Part shown: piece after piece, positions 24,607-31,858 of the stretch
Position numbering within the stretch: the stretch's first letter is position 1
How the letters are laid out: each line of letters starts with the position of its first letter
Assembly: GCA_002310115.1 (NCBI GenBank)
Contig: DBYI01000103.1
Span: 1 to 53,028, forward strand
Source of the DNA: Ruminococcus flavefaciens
Lineage (GTDB): Bacteria; Bacillota; Clostridia; Oscillospirales; Ruminococcaceae
DNA: 53,028 bases
Direction: 5' to 3'
Translations under genes and position numbers: made by a program
The notes under the pieces: generated by a model
Seen by the model: only the letters and a program-made list of their open reading frames with translations
What the model was told of the DNA's origin: nothing
The model's database searches: none

Positions 24607-25806
24607 TTACTTAAAAAGCAGATCCATTTTATCCATTAATTGTTTTTTGGCAAAATGGCTTTTGAAATACTTTAATGAATTATCCGACATAGATTTTATA
24701 TCAGAATCCATCATCTTTCTAATGGCTTGTGCAAGCATTTCAGAATCGCCGATCTTACTGCATATACCGCAACCGCTTTCCTCAACAATACGCTTAGTTT
24801 CACCGCTTGCTGCAGCAATAATTGGCATACCACAAGCCATATAGCTCTGTAATTTCGCAGGTATTGTCATCTCAAACAGACTAGTGTCCATAAAAGAGAG
24901 AAATGCTGCGTCGCAGGTGCACAACAATCCCGGTATACTTTCAGCAGGCTGCCTTTCAATCAGATTAAATTGATCATCTACACCGTTTTTTCGAATATCA
25001 TTTTTGAACTCGTCCAAATATCTGCCTTCGCCAACAATGACAAAGCGAACATTCTCTTTACTGAGCAGTTTTGCTGCTTTCGGAAGAATATCAAGTCCTT
25101 GTGCATAACCTATATTTCCAGTAAAAATGATCTTGAATGCTCCATCATCAGGTATCATTTCAGACTTAGCATTCGGAATTGGCTGATAAAACTCCTCAGC
25201 ATACTGAGGTAAGTAAACAACCTTTCCCTTACGTGAAGATCCTGCCCTGCTCTCAATATTTTTCACAAAACTTGGTGATGTAGCAAGTATGATCTTCGAG
25301 TTATTATAGATATAATCCACCATTTTATTTATAGGTTTGACCACAATCGGAGAATGAATACCAAGAACTGTTTCAACATTTTCAGGCCAAAGATCCTGAA
25401 CATAAATGTAATGCGGAATATGATGTTTCTTGGCATACCAAACTCCAACAAGCGCCTGTGTCATAGGCGATACCTCAAAAGTGAAAACATAGTCTGCTTT
25501 AACTTTTGTTATAAGTTTCCATACCCAGCCAGATATAACAAAAGAAAAATAATTCAGCACTAATCCGATAGAATGATGTCCTCTTGCAATCAAAGGTATC
25601 CTTATTATCTTTACGCCGTTCCATTTTTCCTTTCTCTTTTTTGTCCAGCTATATCCATCGAAAAACTTTCCCTGAGGATAATTCGGGATACCTGTCAATA
25701 CGGTAACATCATACCCACGCTTTACCCATTCAGTGCAAATATCATTGATTCGGAAAGACTCAGGATAAAAATATTGACTTATAACCAATATTCTTTTCTT
25801 ACTCAT
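24607..25806 (-). CDS. Glycosyltransferase family 4 (WbuB-like), element 1 cargo
   Basis: A 399-residue GT-B fold glycosyltransferase. The N-domain (ILVISQYFYPESFRINDI, GYDVTVLTGIPNYPQGKFF) is typical of WbuB/WcaI-type enzymes. The sugar-nucleotide-binding C-domain contains FTGNIGYAQGLDILPKAA, FVIVGEGRYLDEF and the acidic EMTIPAKLQSYMACGMPIIAA motif. It probably transfers a sugar during surface or spore-surface polysaccharide synthesis. Its ATG overlaps the epimerase stop (ATGA). It lies inside the element that splits cotJC, so it would leave the chromosome with the element. The exact sugar is unknown. Confidence 0.85.
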   Translation of the reverse strand: MSKKRILVISQYFYPESFRINDICTEWVKRGYDVTVLTGIPNYPQGKFFDGYSWTKKRKEKWNGVKIIRIPLIARGHHSIGLVLNYFSFVISGWVWKLITKVKADYVFTFEVSPMTQALVGVWYAKKHHIPHYIYVQDLWPENVETVLGIHSPIVVKPINKMVDYIYNNSKIILATSPSFVKNIESRAGSSRKGKVVYLPQYAEEFYQPIPNAKSEMIPDDGAFKIIFTGNIGYAQGLDILPKAAKLLSKENVRFVIVGEGRYLDEFKNDIRKNGVDDQFNLIERQPAESIPGLLCTCDAAFLSFMDTSLFEMTIPAKLQSYMACGMPIIAAASGETKRIVEESGCGICSKIGDSEMLAQAIRKMMDSDIKSMSDNSLKYFKSHFAKKQLMDKMDLLFK

Positions 25807-26675
25807 TTTTCTGTCCTCGCAATGCTATCTTTCAAGGTAAAAACCTGGTATTTTTCCTTATACTCACTCATTTTTTTATCATAAGCAAGATTTCCAAAAG
25901 CCTTATCAACAAGGCCAGTTATTCTACCCATAAGCCTCAGCGGCAACGTTGCACCTTTGACAAGAACTATCTTTTTTCCATGCTGAGCAGCAATCATTTT
26001 CACAAGTTCGCTTGTATTGCTATATTCTTTATTTTGAGGCCAGAATATACCTGTCTCGTTATTATCTATCATGAGCTTGACAAATAACATGAGATTTTCG
26101 ATATACAACATTGAACGACAATTCTTCACATAAGGGAAAACAGGAAGCTTCTGAGCCAATTTTGCCAAAATCGGATAATTTCCTTTGCTACCCTTACCAT
26201 ATATCATAGGAGGTCTCAGTATAACAACTTTAAACGAAGCATCTTCCAGTTTCTTCAGGCCATTTTCCGCACGCACCTTACTGTCACCATAGCAGTTTGC
26301 AGGATTAACTGGTGTTTTTGAGGTAATGACCTTTTTCTTGCCAAACGGCGCGCTGTCACCATATACGATAGCACTACTCATAAAAATAAACTGCTTGACG
26401 CCTGACAATTTAGCTTTCATTGCAGTTTTAACTGTAAGCTTAGTGTTCACTTCATAATAAAGCTTTGCTTTTTCCTTACTGATTTTTCCGTTGTCTGAGT
26501 GCGCAATGCCAGCAACATGATAAACTGTATCATAACCTGAAAAATCATAGTTTTTCCATGCATCGCCAATCATATCCAGTGTATCGACCTGATAGTCCTC
26601 CGGCCACTGTTTCATGTATTCTTCAAACGATGTACCAATATAGCTTCCTGCACCCGTAATCAATATTTTCTTCAT
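25803..26675 (-). CDS. NAD-dependent epimerase/dehydratase, element 1 cargo
   Basis: An extended short-chain dehydrogenase of 290 residues acting on nucleotide sugars. The NAD-binding motif GAGSYIG is at residues 8-14, the catalytic Ser lies in FMSSAIVYGD, and the catalytic Tyr/Lys pair is in NCYGDSK. It is the first gene of a two-gene operon with the glycosyltransferase and has a clear promoter at 26763-26791. An overlapping 43-codon frame begins in the leader (ATG near 26744) and could be a leader peptide, but support is weak. The sugar substrate cannot be named from sequence. Confidence 0.85.
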   Translation of the reverse strand: MKKILITGAGSYIGTSFEEYMKQWPEDYQVDTLDMIGDAWKNYDFSGYDTVYHVAGIAHSDNGKISKEKAKLYYEVNTKLTVKTAMKAKLSGVKQFIFMSSAIVYGDSAPFGKKKVITSKTPVNPANCYGDSKVRAENGLKKLEDASFKVVILRPPMIYGKGSKGNYPILAKLAQKLPVFPYVKNCRSMLYIENLMLFVKLMIDNNETGIFWPQNKEYSNTSELVKMIAAQHGKKIVLVKGATLPLRLMGRITGLVDKAFGNLAYDKKMSEYKEKYQVFTLKDSIARTEK

Positions 26676-26762
26676 ACATTATCTGCCTTTTCTGTTTCTC
26701 TTGCATTCTTTCATATTCTGCTTTTAGCAATAAATCATTTGAATGCATAATATTTCCTGTAT

Positions 26763-26791
26763 ATTTTAGCACATTCCAGATTCACTGTCAA
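26763..26791 (-). promoter_or_regulatory. Sigma-A promoter of the element 1 glycosyltransferase operon
   Basis: TTGACA (26786-26791), 17-bp spacer, TAAAAT (26763-26768) on the minus strand. Confidence 0.85.
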
Positions 26792-26904
26792 GATTATTCC
26801 AAAGCTAAAATAATAAAATGTTGTAAGTCTGTCTGATAGTGTTTTTTATGTTTTATTTTTGTACAATATTGCCAAACAAAAGATAAGGAAAAAGCTCCTA
26901 AAAA

Positions 26905-27102
26905 TTATAGTGCCATATCCCCTACGAATTTATTCCACCCTTCTGTGTCGTCAGCATAATAATCACTTACTGCGCTTCCAATCTGTTTGCACATCTTTTC
27001 GCTCCATTTCTCATGTTCTTTATTTGAAAATGTACTTATTTCCTTTTTATTTCCATCACTCATAATAACAAGAGAAGGTAAAACATTCAGTTCTTTTGCC
27101 AT
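26905..27102 (-). CDS. Small 65-residue protein next to the element 1 recombinase
   Basis: The product starts MAKELNVLPSLVIMSDGNKK and is mildly acidic, with no membrane segment. GAGGTGAT lies 4-5 bases before the ATG, so translation is well supported. It is divergent from the serine recombinase, with 159 bp between them. Recombination directionality factors of serine-integrase elements are typically small unrelated proteins encoded near the integrase (SprB in SPbeta is one), so this is the natural candidate in element 1. That role is inference from position and size only. Confidence 0.55.
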   Translation of the reverse strand: MAKELNVLPSLVIMSDGNKKEISTFSNKEHEKWSEKMCKQIGSAVSDYYADDTEGWNKFVGDMAL

Positions 27103-27261
27103 AAATCACCTCAAATATATTTTTATGTCGAAGTGCATGTTAGCTATTACAACAATCTCTTGCTTTTTTACTGTCAGAATTAGAATATTTATTCTTAATA
27201 TTACGTATTATTCACTGATTCACAGTGTTAATTTCACAGAATAAAAGCAGGGGGAATTTTT

Positions 27262-28698
27262 ATGTCAATAAAAACAGCTGCCGCATATATCCGAGTATCA
27301 ACCGATGATCAGCTTGAATATTCGCCAGACAGTCAAAAAAAGAAAATCGAAGAATATGCTCAGCATAACAACATTATCATTTATGATGAGTTTATTTTCA
27401 TTGATGAAGGTATCAGCGGTCGTAAGGCGGAAAAACGTCCTTCATTCATGAAGATGATATCACTTGCAAAAACAAAGCCTAAACCATTTGACATGATCCT
27501 TGTATGGAAGTTTTCACGTTTTGCCCGCAACCGCAAAGATAGTATAGTATATAAAACAATGCTTCGGAAACAATGCGGAATAGATGTGATATCTATTTCT
27601 GAACATATCGGTGAGAATAAAACCTCCATTCTGATTGAAGCGCTCCTTGAAGCTATGGATGAATACTACTCAATTAATCTTGCTGAAGAAGTAAAGCGTG
27701 GTATGAACGAAAAATTTTCTCGTGGAGGTGTAGTTTCAAAACCACCTTTCGGGTACAGAATGGAAAATAACATATTTGTTCCTAATGAAGAAACCGCACC
27801 TGTTGTGAGAATGATTTTCGAGAACTATGTTGCAGGAACAGGAATACGAAATATTGCTATGAAACTCAATAAAATGAAAATTCGGTCTACAAAAGGAAAT
27901 CTCTTTGAAAACAGAACAATAGAATACATCCTAACCAACCCAACTTATATCGGGAAACTGCGTCGTAATCTAAACGGACGTGATAGTTCAGATCGTTTTC
28001 ATCAATCCCCAAATACCGTTATCGTTGACGGACAGCACGAGTCAATAATCAGCGAAGAACTCTATAAAACTGCAAACGAACGTCTAAAAGAACAAAAGAA
28101 AAAATATATACGCAATGCACAGCAAAAAACGACAGATTTTATGCTCCGGGGCTTATGCCGATGTTCGGATTGTGGCTCAACTCTTGTTCAGGCAGTTAAA
28201 GGTGTTTCTTTACAGTGCCACAAATACGCCAGAGGACAGTGCAAAACTTCTCATAGCATTACAATAGCTAAAATTAACAAAGTTGTTATCAATCAGATTA
28301 AATCAGATATTTATAATTGTGACATTCAATTCACTCCACCGAAAAAATCCGCAACTCAGACAGATAATATCAATGATATTCTTCTAAAAAAAGAATACCA
28401 AAAGCTCAAACGTGTTAAAGAAGCTTTTGAAGCACAGATTGACTCAATTGAGGAATACAAAATGAACAAACTTCGTATTCAAAGTCGTATATCAGAGCTA
28501 GAATCTGCTATACCTCAGTCAACGCAGGACGAAATGGCTACAGGTTTTAATATTAGAGCAACAGCAGTTATGGACAAAATTATCTCAGATGACATTTCCG
28601 AGAATGATAAGAATATAATACTCCGTCAAATGATATCACATATTATATTTGACCGAAAGAATATGACTATCCAAATAGTCTATTTATCCCCTCAATAA
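27262..28698 (+). CDS. Large serine recombinase of element 1
   Basis: A 478-residue site-specific recombinase. The N-terminal resolvase domain has the nucleophile Ser13 in AYIRVSTDDQ, with FIDEGISGRKAEKRPSF and WKFSRFARN further on. The recombinase domain (about 160-260, PPFGYRMENN, ILTNPTYIGKL) and a zinc ribbon (CRCSDCG, then CHKYARGQC) follow, with a coiled coil near the C-terminus. This is the architecture of phage-type serine integrases such as SPbeta SprA. A strong AGGGGGAA precedes the ATG. The stop is 35 bp from the right repeat of element 1, so it almost certainly catalyses integration and excision of that element. Confidence 0.92.
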   Translation: MSIKTAAAYIRVSTDDQLEYSPDSQKKKIEEYAQHNNIIIYDEFIFIDEGISGRKAEKRPSFMKMISLAKTKPKPFDMILVWKFSRFARNRKDSIVYKTMLRKQCGIDVISISEHIGENKTSILIEALLEAMDEYYSINLAEEVKRGMNEKFSRGGVVSKPPFGYRMENNIFVPNEETAPVVRMIFENYVAGTGIRNIAMKLNKMKIRSTKGNLFENRTIEYILTNPTYIGKLRRNLNGRDSSDRFHQSPNTVIVDGQHESIISEELYKTANERLKEQKKKYIRNAQQKTTDFMLRGLCRCSDCGSTLVQAVKGVSLQCHKYARGQCKTSHSITIAKINKVVINQIKSDIYNCDIQFTPPKKSATQTDNINDILLKKEYQKLKRVKEAFEAQIDSIEEYKMNKLRIQSRISELESAIPQSTQDEMATGFNIRATAVMDKIISDDISENDKNIILRQMISHIIFDRKNMTIQIVYLSPQ

Positions 28699-28733
28699 TA
28701 ACTTACTCATTAACTATATCTATCTGGTTTACA

Positions 28734-28801
28734 GACCTCCAAGCTGTGAAATAATTATCTTAGCGAGCTTTGGATTAGGATTTTTTATATTTACTGGATA
28801 T
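28734..28801 (-). pseudogene. cotJC: cotJC, middle piece (20 codons) between two elements
   Basis: This island encodes VNIKNPNPKLAKIIISQLGG on the minus strand, the well-conserved segment of CotJC that follows the N-terminal 'MWxYEKKxxYP'. On the left it ends in the 9-bp repeat shared with 24477-24485. On the right it ends in TGGATAT (28795-28801), shared with 36897-36903. It has no start codon or stop codon and makes sense only as part of a rejoined gene. Both adjacent recombinase genes end within about 36 bp of it. Confidence 0.88.
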
Positions 28802-28827
28802 TGTAATTTATTACAATATCCATGTTG
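28802..28827. repeat. Extra inverted copy of the element 2 att arm
   Basis: Next to the left repeat of element 2, the sequence at 28810-28827 (TACAATATCCATGTTGTA on plus) is an imperfect inverted copy of the reconstructed attP dyad. With the adjacent arm it forms a palindrome with 14-bp arms at 28795-28822. It could be an accessory recombinase site or a hairpin in the recombinase 3' UTR. Confidence 0.6.
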
Positions 28828-28837
28828 TACATCGGGC

Positions 28838-30301
28838 TTATAAGAACTCAACACTAAGCGTAAGATCTGAATCCGTTTTATTTTTGTACATTCTTTTCGT
28901 TTTAGTGTAGTATATCTTTCTGACGACTGTGTGCAGCAATCTGTTTTTTTCTTCAGGATCAGATATAATAAAATTATCGATGACATATTGCAGCCTTTTT
29001 ATTGATTTATCAGACGAGAGGTGTGGAGTTTGCTCTTCACATTCAAGCTGCTTTATTGAAGCTGTAAGATTGCTGATATGTTCGTTAATCGTCTTCGAAC
29101 GTTCAAAGAATGTGTTCGCATCGTAAATTCCCTGTTCTAATAAGTCGTGAAGCCTTGACAACTGACGTTTTGACTTTTTAAGTTCTGCCATAAGCAACAC
29201 GTGTTTGTCAGGCTGCGCTTTACCATTAAGCTTTCCATTTCTTTTAAGCTTTTCAAACTGCTTAAGGCGGTAGCTAAGTGCTGCAATAACAGCCTCATCA
29301 ATTGATTCTATAGTGGAACTTACCGTCTTACCTCGACACTCTCCATAAACGCATAACATATATTCATGCCCACTGCTTGCAATTAACCTCCGTTTTAGCT
29401 GATGGCCACAATTCTTACAGTAGAGTATGTTGTGATAGTAGTTCAGCAGAGTATCTTTAGAATGAAGCTGAGCTGCTGGATTATTCTTTTTCTTATCCTG
29501 CACTATATCAAAAATCTCTTCACTGATAATCGGTTCATGAATTCCTTGGTAAAGCGCATCACCGTTGGACTTTGTTTTCCAACCTACCTTTCCGCAATAC
29601 AAGGGATTTGCAAGTATCTTCTTTATGCTTGGAGGCCCCCAGTAAAGACTTTTCTTCGGACTGATTCCAATTTTGTTAAGTTCGTCAGCAATATATTTTG
29701 TACCGTGACCTTCAAGATACATATTGTATATGAGTCTGATTATTTCAGCCTCTTCAGGAATAATTGCAAGAGTATGTACTTTAGGCTCGGGATTTACCTT
29801 ACGATAACCATAAGGAGCAGTAGTACTTATGTAATTTCCCTCCTTAACTGAAGCTAACCTTCCGGCCTGCATACGACGCTTAATAGTTTTGTACTCACGT
29901 CGGCTCATAAACAATGCGAACTCGAAGTATTCTTCATCGAATTCATTATCCGGATCGTAAGTCTTAGTTGGAGTAATTATTTTTGTAGACGAATCTCGGA
30001 AAGCCTGTGCTACTATACCTTGATCTATGGTATCTCCACGGGCAAGTCGCTCTATCTCGACTACAAGTACACCTGCATATTTTCCTACTGTAACATCTTC
30101 AAGAAGAGCTTGCATCTGCGGACGCGCAGCAATACTGTCACCACTTACTATCTCCTTGTAAATCTTCACAATATTCAAATTTTGTTTTTTTGAAAGCTCT
30201 ATAAGCGTATTCTTGTGACGGCTCAGTGTTTCTCCTTCACCGCGAAATTCAGCCTCAACATCTGCTCTCGATTTTCGCAAATAAATGCAATATTCACTCA
30301 T
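28838..30301 (-). CDS. Large serine recombinase of element 2
   Basis: A 487-residue serine recombinase. Nucleophile Ser11 is in CIYLRKSRADVEAE. The resolvase domain continues with IYKEIVSGDSIAARPQM and VEIERLARGD. The recombinase domain has TTAPYGYRK and ILANPLYCGKVGWK. A zinc ribbon (CKNCGHQLKRR to CVYGECRG) and a long coiled coil follow. I chose the ATG at 30299-30301, with GAAGGGATG upstream; the frame is open ten codons further. It ends 37 bp from the left repeat of element 2 and points toward the 60-bp middle piece of cotJC, facing the element 1 recombinase. It should excise element 2. Confidence 0.92.
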   Translation of the reverse strand: MSEYCIYLRKSRADVEAEFRGEGETLSRHKNTLIELSKKQNLNIVKIYKEIVSGDSIAARPQMQALLEDVTVGKYAGVLVVEIERLARGDTIDQGIVAQAFRDSSTKIITPTKTYDPDNEFDEEYFEFALFMSRREYKTIKRRMQAGRLASVKEGNYISTTAPYGYRKVNPEPKVHTLAIIPEEAEIIRLIYNMYLEGHGTKYIADELNKIGISPKKSLYWGPPSIKKILANPLYCGKVGWKTKSNGDALYQGIHEPIISEEIFDIVQDKKKNNPAAQLHSKDTLLNYYHNILYCKNCGHQLKRRLIASSGHEYMLCVYGECRGKTVSSTIESIDEAVIAALSYRLKQFEKLKRNGKLNGKAQPDKHVLLMAELKKSKRQLSRLHDLLEQGIYDANTFFERSKTINEHISNLTASIKQLECEEQTPHLSSDKSIKRLQYVIDNFIISDPEEKNRLLHTVVRKIYYTKTKRMYKNKTDSDLTLSVEFL

Positions 30302-30467
30302 GAGTAAATTCATCCCTTCAAATTTTATCACTCTGTTGTTTCAGATTACGCGCCAAGTTCCAGGTCTTGAATAATTAATGAGATTATTATATTTACAAAC
30401 CAGATATGCTTAAAGTTGATGAAAGCACATTCTTAATAATATTACGTTTCTATTTTTTAAAAAAGTA

Positions 30468-30496
30468 TTGACAAACGTAATAAGATGTGATATTAT
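30468..30496 (+). promoter_or_regulatory. Sigma-A promoter of the GntR-ABC operon
   Basis: TTGACA (30468-30473), 17-bp spacer, TATTAT (30491-30496) on the plus strand. Confidence 0.85.
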
Positions 30497-30509
30497 ATGT
30501 GTGTAACAA

Positions 30510-30532
30510 GTGTACTATCATGCATAGTACAC
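30510..30532 (+). promoter_or_regulatory. Probable operator of the YtrA-type GntR regulator
   Basis: A perfect inverted repeat, GTGTACTAT (30510-30518) and ATAGTACAC (30524-30532), with a five-base spacer. It lies about 14 bp downstream of the -10 box and 22 bp before the regulator gene. YtrA-type regulators bind such GTnTA...TAnAC dyads and repress their own operon, so autorepression is likely. Confidence 0.7.
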
Positions 30533-30554
30533 ACAACACAGAAAGGAGCTGCTT

Positions 30555-30932
30555 ATGTTTTCAATTGACCTGACAAGCCGAATACCCATATATGAGCAGA
30601 TATATCAAAAGATCGTCATGCTTATCCTTAACGGGACACTTGCAGAGAATGATCAGCTTCCGAGTGTAAGATTGCTTGCTAAATCTACAGGAGTTAATCC
30701 GAATACTGTTTCAAAAGCATATCAGGAGCTTGAACGCAACGGAGTAATATATTCTGTCCCAGGAAGAGGAAGCTTCGTGTCTGCACAGAATTTTGATGAG
30801 TTCCGTAAAAAGGTTATGATCGATTTTGATTCTACCGTAAACGATGCTTTTGAAAGAGGAATATCCCCAGAGGATCTTAAAGCAAGAATAGACACGTTAT
30901 TTTTATCTTACAGAAAGGATGATCATGCATGA
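30555..30932 (+). CDS. GntR-family transcriptional regulator, YtrA type
   Basis: A 125-residue regulator with an N-terminal winged helix (IYEQIYQKIVMLILNGTLAENDQLPSVRLLAKSTGVNPNTVSKAYQELE) and a short helical C-terminus without a ligand-binding FadR or UTRA domain. This is the compact YtrA subfamily, which usually controls an adjacent ABC exporter. GAAAGGAG precedes the ATG. Its stop overlaps the ABC ATPase start (ATGA), so the two are co-translated. The operator at 30510-30532 suggests autoregulation. It is cargo of element 2. Confidence 0.88.
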   Translation: MFSIDLTSRIPIYEQIYQKIVMLILNGTLAENDQLPSVRLLAKSTGVNPNTVSKAYQELERNGVIYSVPGRGSFVSAQNFDEFRKKVMIDFDSTVNDAFERGISPEDLKARIDTLFLSYRKDDHA

Positions 30933-31858
30933 TTGAACTAAAAAACACAGTAAAGAAGTTCGACAGCTTTACCGCTCTTGATGGGGTTAGTTTTTCAATA
31001 GAAAAGGGCACTTCTTTTGGTCTGCTCGGTTCAAACGGCGCTGGCAAATCGACAATACTCAGACTGATTTCAGGAATTTATGCTCCCGAATCAGGAGAAG
31101 TACTTGTTGATGGTGAAAGTGTTTTCGACAATGTAGATGCCAAACAAAAAGTTTTCTTCATAAATGATGAAACAATTCAGTTCGGTGGATTTACACTTAA
31201 ACAGTTAAAAAACTACTACAAGGATTATTATAAGTCTTTTTCAGAGGAAATATTTGAAACTCTCCGAAATAAGACGGGGCTTCCGCTAAATAAAAAGATA
31301 AATACATTTTCAAAGGGCATGAAGCGACAGGCTATAGTTATAATCGGACTTGCATGCCGTACAGATTATCTTCTTCTTGACGAGGCGTTTGATGGACTTG
31401 ACCCGACTATGCGTATAATCGTAAAGAAAATGCTTGTTGATGCTATGCTTGACCGTCAGCTTACTGCAATAATCTCTTCCCATAACCTTAAAGAGATAAA
31501 CGAAGTCTGCGATACAGCAGCGTTGCTTCACAACGGTAAAATAGTTTTCTCACGTGATATTGATGATGTAAAGAGCAGCGTGCATAAAATACAGGTTGTG
31601 TTCAGCAGAAATGAGGACGGTACAGTCGCAAATTATAAAAAGGAAGATTTTGTTCAGGATGGAATAGAGATACTGCACTATGAGCAGAGTCAGAGCATAT
31701 GTTTCATAATCGCAAAGGGCGACATAGAGACTATAAAGGCGTCCCTTGTAACAAAACACCCTATGCTTACAGAAGTAATACCTCTCACACTTGAAGAAAT
31801 ATTTATCTATGAACTGGAGGTGCTCGGATATGACAGCAGCGACAACATCACCGAATAA
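30929..31858 (+). CDS. ABC transporter ATP-binding protein
   Basis: A 309-residue ATPase subunit. Walker A GSNGAGKST is at residues 34-42, the signature is TFSKGMKRQ in place of LSGGQ, Walker B is YLLLDEAFDGLDP, and the switch histidine is in ISSHNL. A C-terminal extension of about 90 residues follows. The family is that of YtrB/EcsA-like exporters controlled by YtrA-type regulators. It overlaps the GntR gene by 4 bp and the permease gene by 29 bp. The exported substrate is unknown; cationic peptides or envelope-stress compounds are typical. Confidence 0.92.
   Translation: MIELKNTVKKFDSFTALDGVSFSIEKGTSFGLLGSNGAGKSTILRLISGIYAPESGEVLVDGESVFDNVDAKQKVFFINDETIQFGGFTLKQLKNYYKDYYKSFSEEIFETLRNKTGLPLNKKINTFSKGMKRQAIVIIGLACRTDYLLLDEAFDGLDPTMRIIVKKMLVDAMLDRQLTAIISSHNLKEINEVCDTAALLHNGKIVFSRDIDDVKSSVHKIQVVFSRNEDGTVANYKKEDFVQDGIEILHYEQSQSICFIIAKGDIETIKASLVTKHPMLTEVIPLTLEEIFIYELEVLGYDSSDNITE

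Larger units (their letters stand above)
24477..28742. mobile_element. Intervening element 1 in cotJC (about 4.26 kb, serine-recombinase type)
   Basis: The element is bounded by direct repeats of GACCTCCAA at 24477-24485 and 28734-28742, so the excised unit is 4257 bp. It holds a glycosyltransferase, an epimerase, a 65-residue protein and, at its right end, a large serine recombinase whose stop lies 35 bp from the repeat. If the two ends are joined, the circle junction shows dyad arms AACTATATCT (28712-28721) and AGATATAGTT (24495-24504) placed symmetrically around the repeat, with a central CC. This is the expected form of a serine-integrase attP. Removal rejoins cotJC in frame. It carries no replication, capsid or conjugation genes. 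Confidence 0.9.

Noticed and set aside
28729..28986. An open frame whose last residues match CotJC (PVNIKNPNPKLAKIIISQLGG)
   Set aside because: It is not a gene. Its first part is an out-of-frame reading of the recombinase gene, and only the last about 20 codons are the cotJC middle piece.
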